Positions 42,599 through 52,009 of a DNA stretch of 64,000 nucleotides are shown one piece after another. Position 1 is the stretch's first letter; each line of letters begins with the position of its first letter. Origin of the DNA: JAHEME01 sp034435035 (GTDB lineage: Bacteria; Chloroflexota; Anaerolineae; Aggregatilineales; UBA3940); contig DAOTXW010000068.1 in assembly GCA_034435035.1 (NCBI GenBank), positions 62,001 through 126,000 on the forward strand, given 5' to 3'. The notes under the pieces are model-generated. The model ran no database searches and was not told where the DNA came from. It worked only from the letters and a program-made list of their open reading frames with translations. Both the position numbers and the translations under genes were made by a program.

Positions 42599-43600
42599 TT
42601 ACAGATCCGGTACGGTGCGCTGCAAGACGTCGAGACGCTCAAGGGCACGGCATGCCCCGAGAGCGGTTGCCCCCACGGGATCATCGGCGAGAAAAGCTGG
42701 GACATTGGTCTCACGCGTCAGATACTGATCAATACCGCGCAGCAGGGAGCTGCCACCGGTCAGGACCATACCACGATCGATGATATCTGACGCCAGCTCA
42801 GGCGGCGTCCGCTCCAGGACACGACGGACAACGCCAGCCATCAGCGCCAGTGGCTCCGCAAGTGCCTCAACGACTTCAGCGGTACTGATACTAATCATCT
42901 TGGGCAGGCCGTCCACCTGGTCGCGCCCCTGGATGTCCATTCGCAGATCGTCTCCCACTCCCAGAGCCGCCCCGATATTGATCTTGACCAGTTCAGCGGT
43001 CATCTCACCAATGATCAGATTGTACTTTTTACGCACGTAGGTCATGATCGCCTCGTCAAGGCGAACTCCGCCCACCCTTTCAGAGGCCGCTGCCACAATC
43101 CCATTCATGGCCACGACAGCCGCTTCGCTGGTGCCGCCGCCCAGGTTGACAATCATGTTGCCTGTTGGCGTATCAACCGGCAGGCCGGCCCCGATGGCCG
43201 CCGCCAGAGGTTCAGGGATCAGGCGCGCCTCACGCGCACCGGCCTGCACCGCTGCCTCATGGACCGCCCGGCGCTCGACGCTGGTGACCCCATACGGCAC
43301 TGTCATCATGATGATCGGCTTGAAGAGGCGCAGCCCACCCATGACTTTATCGACGAAATAGCGCAGCATCGCCTCTGTCACCTCATAGTCGGCGATCACG
43401 CCATCACGCATCGGACGCATGACTTCGATCGACTCCGGTGTGCGCCCGTACATTTCGCGCGCTTCCTGACCGATGGCGACGATCTTCTCCTCATCAAGGG
43501 TGATCGCCACAGCGCCCGGCTCGTGCAGAAGAATCTGTTCGCGTTCCGCGATAGTGACATTGACGGTGCCCAGATCGATCCCGAGCTTCTTATTAAACAT
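42599..43600 (-). CDS. mreB: MreB-family actin-like cell-shape protein
   Basis: Bacterial actin homologue that guides lateral wall synthesis. Phosphate 1 motif GIDLGTVNVTI, the connecting VPYGVTSVERRAV, phosphate 2 IVNLGGGTSEAAV and the adenosine motif GMVLTGGSSLLRGID are present. GTVN and HEPGAVAI differ from the usual GTAN and NEPSVVA, so this is a divergent member. The ATG at 43600 follows GGAGG and gives 333 residues. No mreC or mreD follows, so the gene is separated from the usual cluster. Confidence 0.92.
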   Translation of the reverse strand: MFNKKLGIDLGTVNVTIAEREQILLHEPGAVAITLDEEKIVAIGQEAREMYGRTPESIEVMRPMRDGVIADYEVTEAMLRYFVDKVMGGLRLFKPIIMMTVPYGVTSVERRAVHEAAVQAGAREARLIPEPLAAAIGAGLPVDTPTGNMIVNLGGGTSEAAVVAMNGIVAAASERVGGVRLDEAIMTYVRKKYNLIIGEMTAELVKINIGAALGVGDDLRMDIQGRDQVDGLPKMISISTAEVVEALAEPLALMAGVVRRVLERTPPELASDIIDRGMVLTGGSSLLRGIDQYLTRETNVPAFLADDPVGATALGACRALERLDVLQRTVPDL

Positions 43601-43627
43601 CCAGCCTCCAGTTGTGGGGGCAAGCAT

Positions 43628-43658
43628 ATCGCCCAGGCATGACCATCGCCTGGGCGAT
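43628..43658. terminator. Stem-loop between atpC and mreB
   Basis: A perfect 11-bp inverted repeat (43628-43638 and 43648-43658) with a 9-base loop. It could end the ATP synthase transcript, or sit in the mreB leader if the promoter at 43671-43699 is used. It has no T run. Confidence 0.45.
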
Positions 43659-43670
43659 CGATCGCGCTAC

Positions 43671-43699
43671 ATTGTAGCGCGTTCAGGGCAGGCTATCCA
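43671..43699 (-). promoter_or_regulatory. Candidate promoter of mreB inside a second stem-loop
   Basis: On the minus strand, TGGATA (43694-43699), a 17-base spacer and TACAAT (43671-43676). The -10 lies in the loop and arm of an 8-bp perfect inverted repeat (43663-43670 and 43674-43681). Confidence 0.4.
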
Positions 43700-43704
43700 G
43701 CGAC

Positions 43705-44163
43705 TTACTGGTTCCCGCTTCCCGACTCCACGGTTGGCCCACCCAGTCCTCGTCGAGGCCGTCGCCGGCTGGCAACCTTGACTCGCAGGTTAGCACGGCG
43801 GATCGCTGCCTCCAGAGCAGCCTGTTGAGCCGGGTCAGGTGCACCGCCCTCAGCCATCATCGCCTGGGCTCGCCGGCGGGCTTCCTCGGCGCGCGCTACG
43901 TCGATTTCCTCAGCATACTCGGCGGAGTCGGCCAGAATAATCACATGATCGTGAGCAACCCTCAGCACACCACCGCCAACCGCGAAAGTCTCTTCCAATC
44001 CACCCCTGCGCACCCGAACCTCGCCGTAGTCAAGCGCAGTGACCAGCGGCGCATGACGGGGAAGGATGCCCATCTCGCCTTCCACGCCGCGGGCGATGAC
44101 GATGTCAACTTCCTCATCATATACTTTGCGTTCCTGCGTGATGATCTCTACACGTAAGGGCAT
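43705..44163 (-). CDS. atpC: F1 ATP synthase epsilon subunit
   Basis: The central-stalk epsilon subunit starts with MPLRVEIITQERKVYD and has GEMGILPRHAPLVTAL, the usual beta-sandwich motif. The C-terminal helical hairpin is present, followed by a basic Arg/Gly-rich tail. Length of 152 residues is slightly long for the family. Last gene of the F1 operon, 46 bases after atpD. Confidence 0.94.
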   Translation of the reverse strand: MPLRVEIITQERKVYDEEVDIVIARGVEGEMGILPRHAPLVTALDYGEVRVRRGGLEETFAVGGGVLRVAHDHVIILADSAEYAEEIDVARAEEARRRAQAMMAEGGAPDPAQQAALEAAIRRANLRVKVASRRRPRRGLGGPTVESGSGNQ

Positions 44164-44209
44164 TTCCGCACCTTATCCGGGGCTGCCACCCGGGCTCGTT
44201 CACCGACCG

Positions 44210-45619
44210 TTAATCCATCTGGCCGCGCTTGTTACGCTCCAGAACATCCTCAATCGGGCCTGCCATGTAGAAGAACTGCTCGGGCACGTCGTCCAGCTCG
44301 CCATTGAGGATCATGCGGAAGCCGCGCACCGTGTCCCCGATCGGGACATAGCGTCCCTCGCGACCCGTGAATTGAGCCGCTACGAACATCGGCTGGGACA
44401 GGAAACGCTGTATCTTGCGTGCCCGCGACACGATCAGTTTGTCATCTTCCGACAGCTCATCGATGCCCAGGATGGCAATGATGTCCTGGAGGTCGCGGAA
44501 GCGCTGCAGCACCCGTTGAACTTCGCGAGCCGTGCTGTAATGCTCTGCGCCGACGATATCTGGCTGCAGGATCCGGCTGGTGCTGGCCAGAGGATCAACG
44601 GCCGGGTAGATGCCCTGCTCGGAGATTGACCGCTCCAGCGCGATCGTCGCATCCAGGTGAGTGAACGTCGCCACCGGCGCCGGGTCGGAGTAGTCGTCTG
44701 CAGGCACGTAGACAGCCTGCATGGACGTGATGGAGCCCTTCCGGGTGCTGGTAATACGCTCCTGAAGCTGTCCCATCTCGCCGGCCAGCGTGGGCTGGTA
44801 GCCAACTGCAGAAGGCATGCGCCCCAGCAGAGCCGAGACTTCCGAGCCGGACATCGAGAAGCGGAAGATATTGTCGATGAACAGCAACACATCGCGGCCT
44901 TCATCGCGGAAGTATTCCGCATTTGCCAGGCCCGTTAGCGCCACACGCAGACGAACGCCGGGGGGCTCGTTCATCTGGCCAAAGACCATCACCGTCTTCT
45001 CAATCACCCCGCTCTCAATCATCTCCTGGTAGAGCTGCGTGCCTTCGCGCGTGCGCTCTCCTACCCCGGCGAATACTGAATAACCGCCATGTTCCGTCGC
45101 GATCGACCGGATCAGCTCCATGATGATGACGGTCTTTCCAACCCCGGCCCCACCGAATATGCCCGTCTTGCCGCCTTTGGTGAAGGGAGCAATCAGGTCG
45201 ATCACCTTGAGGCCCGTCTCAAAGACTTCAGTCGTCGTCGACTGCTCAGCGAAGCTGGGGGGATCCCGGTGGATGGGATAGTATGCCTCCGCCTTGACTT
45301 CTTCGGCCTTTCCGTCAATCGTACGGCCTAACACATTGAAGACACGCCCGAGTGCCGCTGGCCCAACGGGCACTTTGATGGGTGCGCCCGTGTTGATCGC
45401 CTCAACCCCGCGCGACAGGCCATCTGTCGTATCCATCGCCAGGGCGCGCACACGATTGCCGCCCAGGTTGTTTTGAACCTCAAGGACCAGGTCTTCCTGT
45501 CCATCACGAGGTACCCGAATTGCATCGTAGATATTGGGCATTCCCTCAGCAGGGAACTCAACATCAACCACCGCACCCAGTACCTGAACAATCCGGCCCT
45601 TCATATTCTCAGCAGCCAT
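44210..45619 (-). CDS. atpD: F1 ATP synthase beta subunit
   Basis: Catalytic subunit of F1. The P-loop GGAGVGKTVII is near residue 150, GERTREGTQL carries the catalytic Glu region, and the DELSEDD motif near residue 390 corresponds to the DELSEED lever. LGRMPSAVGYQPTLA is also standard. Length of 469 residues is normal. It lies between atpG and atpC. Confidence 0.97.
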   Translation of the reverse strand: MAAENMKGRIVQVLGAVVDVEFPAEGMPNIYDAIRVPRDGQEDLVLEVQNNLGGNRVRALAMDTTDGLSRGVEAINTGAPIKVPVGPAALGRVFNVLGRTIDGKAEEVKAEAYYPIHRDPPSFAEQSTTTEVFETGLKVIDLIAPFTKGGKTGIFGGAGVGKTVIIMELIRSIATEHGGYSVFAGVGERTREGTQLYQEMIESGVIEKTVMVFGQMNEPPGVRLRVALTGLANAEYFRDEGRDVLLFIDNIFRFSMSGSEVSALLGRMPSAVGYQPTLAGEMGQLQERITSTRKGSITSMQAVYVPADDYSDPAPVATFTHLDATIALERSISEQGIYPAVDPLASTSRILQPDIVGAEHYSTAREVQRVLQRFRDLQDIIAILGIDELSEDDKLIVSRARKIQRFLSQPMFVAAQFTGREGRYVPIGDTVRGFRMILNGELDDVPEQFFYMAGPIEDVLERNKRGQMD

Positions 45620-45643
45620 GCTAGCTCCTCAAAGAGTCGTGAC

Positions 45644-46534
45644 TTACTCAGTTTGAGACAGTGCCTCTGCACCGCCGACAATGTCGAGCATCTCGCTGGT
45701 GATGGCGAGCTGACGCGCCTTGTTGTAACTCAGCGTCAGATCTTCGACCAGTACGTTCGCGTTCTCTGTCGCATTCCGCATCGCGACCATGCGAGCCGAA
45801 TGCTCGCTGGCCAGCGCCTCGAGCAGACACTGGTACAGTACTAGCTCGGTGAAACGCGGCAGAATTTCGTCCAGGATTGCCTCCGCATTAGGCTCGAACT
45901 CATACACCGCCTGAGGTTCCTGTGCGCGAGGCCCCCCTGCCGAGCGTTCGGTGACTTCCGGCTTCAGGGGCAGGAGGCGCAGCACACGCGGCTCCTGCCG
46001 AAGCGTGTTAAGAAACTCGGTGTAGATGATAAAGACTTCATCCACAACGCCCTTTAGAAAGTCATCAACCACGGTGCGCGTAATGGCCGTGATATCCAGG
46101 ATGGTGGGTGAAGCCGGCAAATCGCTGAACTCAGCGATGATCTGCGCCCCGCGGCGCAGCATCAGATCACGGCCTTTCTTGCCTACCGTGATATAGCTCA
46201 CCGGCGCCGTCTGCAGCTTCTCAAAGTCCAGAGCATCCCGCACAACATTGGTATTATAGGGTCCTGCAAGTCCGCGGTCGCTGGTGATAAGCACCACGCA
46301 GATGTTGCTAACCGTCTCTCGCTCGTCCAGCAAGGGATGAGAAGCTTCCCCACCGGTGCGCTCTGCCAGATCGCTCAGGATCTCCTGGGCTGCGCGGGCA
46401 TAAGCGCGTGTCGCCAGAGTCTGCGCCTGAGCGCGGCGAACCCTTGACGCGGCCACCGTCTCCAGCGCCCCGGTCACCTTAGCGATATTCTTGACACTCC
46501 GGATGCGTCTGAGGATCTCTCGTGCATTGGCCAT
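45644..46534 (-). CDS. atpG: F1 ATP synthase gamma subunit
   Basis: Rotor subunit linking F1 to Fo. The N-terminus ILRRIRSVKNIAKVTGAL and the C-terminus RMVAMRNATENA, then LSYNKARQLAITSEMLDIVGG, are the conserved coiled-coil ends. SDRGLAGPYNTNV is also typical. Length of 296 residues is normal. Confidence 0.96.
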   Translation of the reverse strand: MANAREILRRIRSVKNIAKVTGALETVAASRVRRAQAQTLATRAYARAAQEILSDLAERTGGEASHPLLDERETVSNICVVLITSDRGLAGPYNTNVVRDALDFEKLQTAPVSYITVGKKGRDLMLRRGAQIIAEFSDLPASPTILDITAITRTVVDDFLKGVVDEVFIIYTEFLNTLRQEPRVLRLLPLKPEVTERSAGGPRAQEPQAVYEFEPNAEAILDEILPRFTELVLYQCLLEALASEHSARMVAMRNATENANVLVEDLTLSYNKARQLAITSEMLDIVGGAEALSQTE

Positions 46535-46557
46535 ATCAGTCTATCCTGATCGGTTGC

Positions 46558-48066
46558 CTAGCTCCAACCCGCGTTGAATTCCTCGATGGCTTTCTTGAGA
46601 TCCGCTTCGATCTCTTCTGTCAGCCGGCCCACTTCGCGGATCCTGGAACCTACATCAGGATGCTGAGCCGCCATGTACTGCCGGAAGGCTTCCTCCCACG
46701 CACGGATGCGCTCTACCGGCACGGCATCCAACAGGCCGCGCGTGCCAGCATACAGGACCATGACTTCATCTGGCAGCGGAACTGGCTGGTACTGCGGCTG
46801 CTTAAGCAGCTCGGTCAGGCGCATACCGCGATCCAGCTGATCCTGGGTCGTCTTGTCGAGTCCAGAGCCAAACTGTGCAAACGCCGCCAGCGACCGGAAC
46901 TGGGCCATGTCCAGGCGGAGGCGACCCGCCACCTGCGACATCGCCTTGCGCTGGGCAGCCGAGCCAACGCGGCTGACCGAGATGCCCGTATTGATGGCCG
47001 GGCGGATACCTCCGTTGAACAGATCAGCCTCAAGATAGATCTGACCATCTGTGATCGAGATGACATTGGTGGGGATGTAGGCCGAAACATCGCCCAGTAG
47101 CGTCTCAATGATGGGCAGCGCCGTCAGGCTGCCGCCGCCACGCGCTGCTGAAAGCTGCGCCGCACGCTCCAGCAGGCGAGAGTGAAGGTAGAAGACATCT
47201 CCCGGATAGGCTTCGCGGCCCGGCGGGCGGCGCAGCAGAAGCGACACCTGGCGATAGGCCCATGCATGTTTGGAGAGATCATCATAGACAACGAGGGCGT
47301 CTTTACCGTTATCCATGAAGTATTCGCCCATCGCGCAGCCAGAATACGGGGCAATGTATTGCATGGCGGCAGGGTCGGCAGCGCTGGCCACCACCACAAT
47401 GGTGTGATCCATGGCGCCATGCTGTTCCAGCGTGGATACCACGCGCGCGATCTGAGCCTGCTTCTGGCCGATGGCGACGTAGATACAGATGACATTTTCC
47501 CCGCGCTGGTTGATGATCGTGTCAAGCGCGACTACAGTCTTCCCGGTCTGTCGGTCGCCGATGATCAGCTCACGCTGCCCGCGCCCGATGGGAGTCATTG
47601 CATCGATAGCTTTGATGCCGGTCTGCAAGGCACGGCTTACGTTCTCGCGATCAATCACTCCTGGCGCGATCTTCTCGATTGGGTAGTAGTCTTTGAGGTC
47701 AAGGGGCCCCTTACCATCAACAGGGCGGCCCAGCGCATCGACAACGCGACCAACCATTGCATCACCGACCGGGACTGAGGCCAGGCGCCCCAGGGCGCGT
47801 ACACGGCTGCCCTCGGGGATGTCCGTGTATTCGCCGATGATGATGACCCCGACTTCGTCCTCGGCCAGATTGAAGGCAATGCCAATGGCGCCGTTTTCAA
47901 ACTCAACCAGCTCCTGGCTGCGGACCTGAGCCAGACCGGCCACCCGGGCAATGCCATCGCCAACTTCCAGCACTTCGCCAATGCCGGAAACGGTGACTAC
48001 CGGCTTGAACTGGTCGATCTGAGCTTTGAGCTGCTGCGCGAGATCCTTGGAGATATCGGTCGCCAT
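46558..48066 (-). CDS. atpA: F1 ATP synthase alpha subunit
   Basis: Non-catalytic nucleotide-binding subunit. The P-loop GDRQTGKTVVALD is near residue 170, then VSRVGSAAQRKAM with the arginine finger, and the N-terminal beta-barrel IGEVLEVGDGIARV. Length of 502 residues is normal. No atpH, atpF, atpE or atpB precedes it; the upstream neighbour is an unrelated surface protein. It has its own candidate promoter. Confidence 0.97.
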   Translation of the reverse strand: MATDISKDLAQQLKAQIDQFKPVVTVSGIGEVLEVGDGIARVAGLAQVRSQELVEFENGAIGIAFNLAEDEVGVIIIGEYTDIPEGSRVRALGRLASVPVGDAMVGRVVDALGRPVDGKGPLDLKDYYPIEKIAPGVIDRENVSRALQTGIKAIDAMTPIGRGQRELIIGDRQTGKTVVALDTIINQRGENVICIYVAIGQKQAQIARVVSTLEQHGAMDHTIVVVASAADPAAMQYIAPYSGCAMGEYFMDNGKDALVVYDDLSKHAWAYRQVSLLLRRPPGREAYPGDVFYLHSRLLERAAQLSAARGGGSLTALPIIETLLGDVSAYIPTNVISITDGQIYLEADLFNGGIRPAINTGISVSRVGSAAQRKAMSQVAGRLRLDMAQFRSLAAFAQFGSGLDKTTQDQLDRGMRLTELLKQPQYQPVPLPDEVMVLYAGTRGLLDAVPVERIRAWEEAFRQYMAAQHPDVGSRIREVGRLTEEIEADLKKAIEEFNAGWS

Positions 48067-48176
48067 ATCGTCTCCCTGGCTTTGAAGGATTTCTCAGCCG
48101 GACAGGCCAATACCCATCGGCCAGTCCGGCCTCTGTCGCTGTGCGTGCGGTGCGGTCCAACAGCCTACTCCAGTGA

Positions 48177-48216
48177 ATTCTACCGAAACCACCCCGGTTT
48201 GCCCACTATTTCACAA
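48177..48216 (-). promoter_or_regulatory. Candidate atpA promoter with a Rex-like half-site
   Basis: On the minus strand, TGGGCA (48200-48205), a 17-base spacer and TAGAAT (48177-48182). Just upstream, TTGTGAAA (minus strand, 48209-48216) matches one arm of the Rex consensus TTGTGA-N6-TCACAA; the other arm is not conserved. Confidence 0.4.
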
Positions 48217-48260
48217 GACCGTCACAGAAGGCTGTTGCCAGCTCGGCGTTGACCATACGC

Positions 48261-49985
48261 TTACCGGGAGCTAGCAACCCGGCCCGCCACATAGCCAACG
48301 ATGCCGGCGATGATGGAGTTGACCGAATCCTGATCCAGGGCGTTCTGCAAACCCAGGATCATCACACTGAACAGGATCGCGGTCAGAATCACCCCCTCAA
48401 GCAGCTCGCGCACCAGGCGGCGATGATCGGCGCGCTCTTCCAGCGTATCGGCAGCTTCACGCTCTGCGGCAGTGCCGGGCAGCACACGCGAAGCGACAAA
48501 CATGATAGCCAGCAGGCTGAGCAGAAGGAAGCCCCCGATCAGCATGGCAATCGCGTAGGGGCCAAGGATCCCCTGCCCCTGAGCCGGGCGGGACTCAGAG
48601 ATGCTGGGAGTGCCTGTAGGCTGCAGTTCTGGTGTGGGCGTCGGCGCATCGGCCGGGATAGTCATCTCGCGCACGACGGTGCTGAACTGGCCGCCAGATG
48701 CTCGTGCTGCGATCGTCAGGCCGCTTGTGTTGGCAGGAATCGGCAGTATCCTCACTTCAAAGGTGACGAGGGCACTGCCATCAGCCTCGACAGCAGGGAT
48801 CGTCCACTCCAGTGCTGCCGTATCATCTGCGAGAGTACCACCTTCTGAAGAAGATATAACCTCCGCCACAGTTGGATCGTAGCTGACACGCAAGCTCACG
48901 TTCTGCGCCACCTCGGTTCCGAGATTCCGCAGAGTCAGTGTGATCCTGAGCTGGTCCCCCGCATCAATCAGCCCATCCGCATCGCCATCCAGGAGGAATT
49001 CGAAGGTCGGTTCGACCAGGAGGCTCGGCCCGGCCACGGGCACGGATACAGTCCGCGTATCGATTGCACTCGTACCGTCGCTGATCGTGACTACCAGATC
49101 ATAGGTTGTCACACCCGGAGGGAAGGCAGGAGCAAAGACAGTGGTGTACTGTAGCGTTCTAACTTCGCCATCGGCAGGTACCGATCCCAACAGCCAGGTG
49201 AGCTTCCCTTCTTGATCCTGTGCACCTTCCGGGACGCTCACCAGCGCACCCGTCAGATTGTCAGGGTAGTCAGCCACGATAGCCACATCTGACGATGGAC
49301 CACCGCCCGAGTTAGCATACCCGATCAGGAAGCGCACGGTATCACCCGGATCTATGCGCCCGGTGATACCAACATCTGTGACGAGTTCAAATGCAATGTC
49401 GGTGATTCGCAGCACCGGCCCGATGACTTCGATGGGGGTGGCGGCAACGCGAGCCAGCTGGGCGCTACCAGCCTGCACCGAGGCAGCGGCCTGGATTTGA
49501 CTGCGGCCCGGCGGAAAGCGCCGATTGAGCGCCACCGCCGCGCTGAAAGCCGTGGACTCGCCCGGACCGAGCCGCACGATTGACCAGGTTACTCTCCCGG
49601 TGTCCGGCTGACCGCCCGGCGTCACAACGGTAACGGCACCTGCGAACGCGGCGTCATACTCCAGGATTACGTCAATGGGGCCGCTGGCCACAGCGCCGCC
49701 ATTTGCCAGGTTGATGGTGAACGTGACAGTATCACCGGGATCGACAAGGCCATCGCCGTCAACGTCGCCGTCCGGGAGGAGTTCTCTGGCCAGCGAGAGT
49801 TCGAGGGTGGGAAGGGGCGTGGGCTCAACGACGGTCGGCTCCTGGGTAGCCTCTGGCGTCGGCGTAGGATCATCCTGTGCCTCGGCCACCCGGGAAGTTG
49901 GCACGACAAGGTTGAGAAGCGCCATCGTAACCAGGGTCGCCAGCAGTCCGACGGTTACTCCTCGACGAGTTCTTGCAAGGCGCAT
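48261..49985 (-). CDS. Surface protein with three DUF11/CARDB-like repeats, calcium-type loops and C-terminal membrane segments
   Basis: A signal peptide is followed by a Thr/Pro/Glu linker and three repeats of about 130 residues related to DUF11/CARDB-like Ig domains. Two Asp-rich loops (DGDVDGDGLVDPGD and DGDADGLIDAGD) resemble dockerin/EF-hand calcium loops and open repeats 1 and 3. After a second Pro/Thr linker come a membrane segment (about residues 480-505), a charged cytoplasmic stretch and one or two more hydrophobic segments at the end. A GGGGGAAG site precedes the ATG. Adhesive or structural role is inferred; the ligand is unknown. Confidence 0.78.
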   Translation of the reverse strand: MRLARTRRGVTVGLLATLVTMALLNLVVPTSRVAEAQDDPTPTPEATQEPTVVEPTPLPTLELSLARELLPDGDVDGDGLVDPGDTVTFTINLANGGAVASGPIDVILEYDAAFAGAVTVVTPGGQPDTGRVTWSIVRLGPGESTAFSAAVALNRRFPPGRSQIQAAASVQAGSAQLARVAATPIEVIGPVLRITDIAFELVTDVGITGRIDPGDTVRFLIGYANSGGGPSSDVAIVADYPDNLTGALVSVPEGAQDQEGKLTWLLGSVPADGEVRTLQYTTVFAPAFPPGVTTYDLVVTISDGTSAIDTRTVSVPVAGPSLLVEPTFEFLLDGDADGLIDAGDQLRITLTLRNLGTEVAQNVSLRVSYDPTVAEVISSSEGGTLADDTAALEWTIPAVEADGSALVTFEVRILPIPANTSGLTIAARASGGQFSTVVREMTIPADAPTPTPELQPTGTPSISESRPAQGQGILGPYAIAMLIGGFLLLSLLAIMFVASRVLPGTAAEREAADTLEERADHRRLVRELLEGVILTAILFSVMILGLQNALDQDSVNSIIAGIVGYVAGRVASSR

Positions 49986-50053
49986 AATCTTCCCCCTTGG
50001 TGAGGCAGGATCACAACCGGATCAGAGCAGAATACCGGGTCGTCTCATCGCAA

Positions 50054-50917
50054 TCAATCGTCTTCGATCACGCGTTCTTTGAGATGCAGGGCAATCTGCC
50101 CCTTGCCCAGCGAGACGGATCGCTGATATGCGGCCCAGATCGCCCGTGAAACCACCGTCCGCAGGCCGCCCTTCTCAAGCTGATACAGCGCCTCAGCGCT
50201 GGTCCCACCCGGGGAAGTCACCTCATTACGTAACGTATCTGGGTGGCGCGGCGACTGCCGCGCATACTCCACTGTCCCTCGCATCGTCTGCATCACCAGC
50301 CGCTCGGCGATGCGCCGTGGAAAACCCATGTGCACACCGGCATCGATCATGGCTTCCATGAACAACAGCACGTAGGCCGGGCCAGTGCCGCTGAGCGCTG
50401 TTGCCATATCCAGGTAGATCTCTTGTTCGACACGCAATACCTCGCCCAGTGCACCCAACACCGCGATGGAGGACTCAAGCTGGCTTTCCGTTACCGCCTC
50501 CGTAGCTGTCCAGACAGTGATCCCCTCGCCGATCTGAGCCGGGGTGTTAGGCATCGCGCGCACCACTGCCATATGGTTGAGTCCCTGCGTAATGACCGGG
50601 ATAGGCACGCCAGCCGCGATCGAGAGGACCAACCCCCCAGGCGCGATCCGGTTATGCAACTCAGCAAGAACGGCGCCGAAGACCTGCGGCTTAATCGACA
50701 GGACGACAATAGCAGACCCCTCGGCAGCCACCCGGTTGGATACGGTTGTTTCAACGTGGTAGCGTGCAGCAAGATCTGTGCAGCGTTCCTGGCGCGGCCC
50801 GGCAGCAACCAGCTGCCCCGGTTCTACAAGCCGTTCACGGAGGAGTCCCTTGATCATGGCTTCTGCCATGACACCACTCCCGATGAAGCTGATCCGCTTG
50901 CCTGCCAGTACGGACAC
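50054..50917 (-). CDS. proC: Pyrroline-5-carboxylate reductase
   Basis: Last step of proline synthesis, reducing pyrroline-5-carboxylate with NAD(P)H. The Rossmann start is ISFIGSGVMAEAMIKGLL, then VRAMPNTPAQIGEG, GTGPAYV and the C-terminal signature VTSPGGTSAEALYQLEKGG. The start is GTG behind an AGAGGTGG site. Length of 287 residues is slightly above the usual 270. Confidence 0.95.
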   Translation of the reverse strand: MSVLAGKRISFIGSGVMAEAMIKGLLRERLVEPGQLVAAGPRQERCTDLAARYHVETTVSNRVAAEGSAIVVLSIKPQVFGAVLAELHNRIAPGGLVLSIAAGVPIPVITQGLNHMAVVRAMPNTPAQIGEGITVWTATEAVTESQLESSIAVLGALGEVLRVEQEIYLDMATALSGTGPAYVLLFMEAMIDAGVHMGFPRRIAERLVMQTMRGTVEYARQSPRHPDTLRNEVTSPGGTSAEALYQLEKGGLRTVVSRAIWAAYQRSVSLGKGQIALHLKERVIEDD

Positions 50918-50990
50918 GTCACCACCTCTTTATGCGACCAGCAGTATAACATGCCCCCGACAGAAGCGGAAACGCTCCCCCTGCCCTGAG

Positions 50991-51935
50991 CTACCAGGTC
51001 TGGCTGAAGACATAGCGAGCCAGGCTGAGTGCATAGCGCCTGCGGGCCATATACCGGTCAATGACTCCGATATCCAGTGCCGCAGGGCGGAAGCCGAAAT
51101 GTCTCTCAATCGTGCCAAGCTCGGCGGTCTGGTTAGCAGACATCAGCTCGACCCATTGCTCGGTGAAAGGCCACCGGGCAAACAGCCCATCAAGGAACCA
51201 GGCTCCTGCCCGGTGCGCCAGCAAAGGCAGTCCAACAATCGGCCGTGAGCTGCCGATGGCATGCATCACCCGCATGACGATGCGCCGGTAGCTAAGAATC
51301 TCTGGTCCGCCGATGCTGAGAGTCGTGTCCAGCAGGTCCAGGTTCTCCAGAGACATCGCCAAACAGGTAACCAGATCGTCGACCCACAGCGGCTGAAACG
51401 TCGCCTCTCCGTCACCCGGCACAAAGTAGACAGGAAAGGCCCGTGCCAGCATGGCAATATGCTCGCTGAAGCGATCGCCTTCACCGAAAAGGACGCTGGA
51501 GCGGAAGATCGTGTAGGCAAGGCCACTGGTGCGGATAGCCTCCTCAATCTCACCCTTGACTCTCAGCGTTGGAAAGGCCGAGGCCCGCTCCGCCCCTACC
51601 CGGCTGACGGCAATCACACGGCCCACCCGCGCCGTCAGGGCTGCATCGATCAGGGCGCGAGTGGCCGCCAGATCGACCTCCATCAGGCGGGCATGCCGCC
51701 CACGGCCATCTGTACCCGCAAGGTGGATCACGGTATGGACGCCATCAAGCGCCGCCAGCAGTGAATCCGGGTCCAGCAGGCTGCCCACCATTACATGAAT
51801 GGACACTCCGGCAGGAAGGCGCTCTGTGTGACCGCCGGGGCGCAGCAGCGCCCGCACCCGCAAGCCGCCCTCCCCCGCCAGGCGCTGCACGAGTCGTCTC
51901 CCAATGAATCCGGTAGCCCCAGTGATCAGAATCAT
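50991..51935 (-). CDS. NAD(P)-binding epimerase-like protein (NDUFA9/atypical SDR type)
   Basis: Atypical short-chain dehydrogenase. The nucleotide motif ILITGATGFIGRRLV starts at residue 2; later VIHLAG and the TIFRSSVLFGEGDRF stretch match the NDUFA9-like or nucleoside-diphosphate-sugar epimerase groups. The active-site Tyr-x-x-x-Lys is not obvious, as in NDUFA9-type members. The ATG at 51935 was chosen because the Rossmann motif begins at once; a GTG at 51959 is possible. Substrate unknown. Confidence 0.82.
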   Translation of the reverse strand: MILITGATGFIGRRLVQRLAGEGGLRVRALLRPGGHTERLPAGVSIHVMVGSLLDPDSLLAALDGVHTVIHLAGTDGRGRHARLMEVDLAATRALIDAALTARVGRVIAVSRVGAERASAFPTLRVKGEIEEAIRTSGLAYTIFRSSVLFGEGDRFSEHIAMLARAFPVYFVPGDGEATFQPLWVDDLVTCLAMSLENLDLLDTTLSIGGPEILSYRRIVMRVMHAIGSSRPIVGLPLLAHRAGAWFLDGLFARWPFTEQWVELMSANQTAELGTIERHFGFRPAALDIGVIDRYMARRRYALSLARYVFSQTW

Positions 51936-52009
51936 GTCGCGTGATGCTGCCGGCCCCACCGCCCAAGACGCAAAGAAATGGCTGCCAGGTTCGTATACAC
52001 CCTCTGTGC

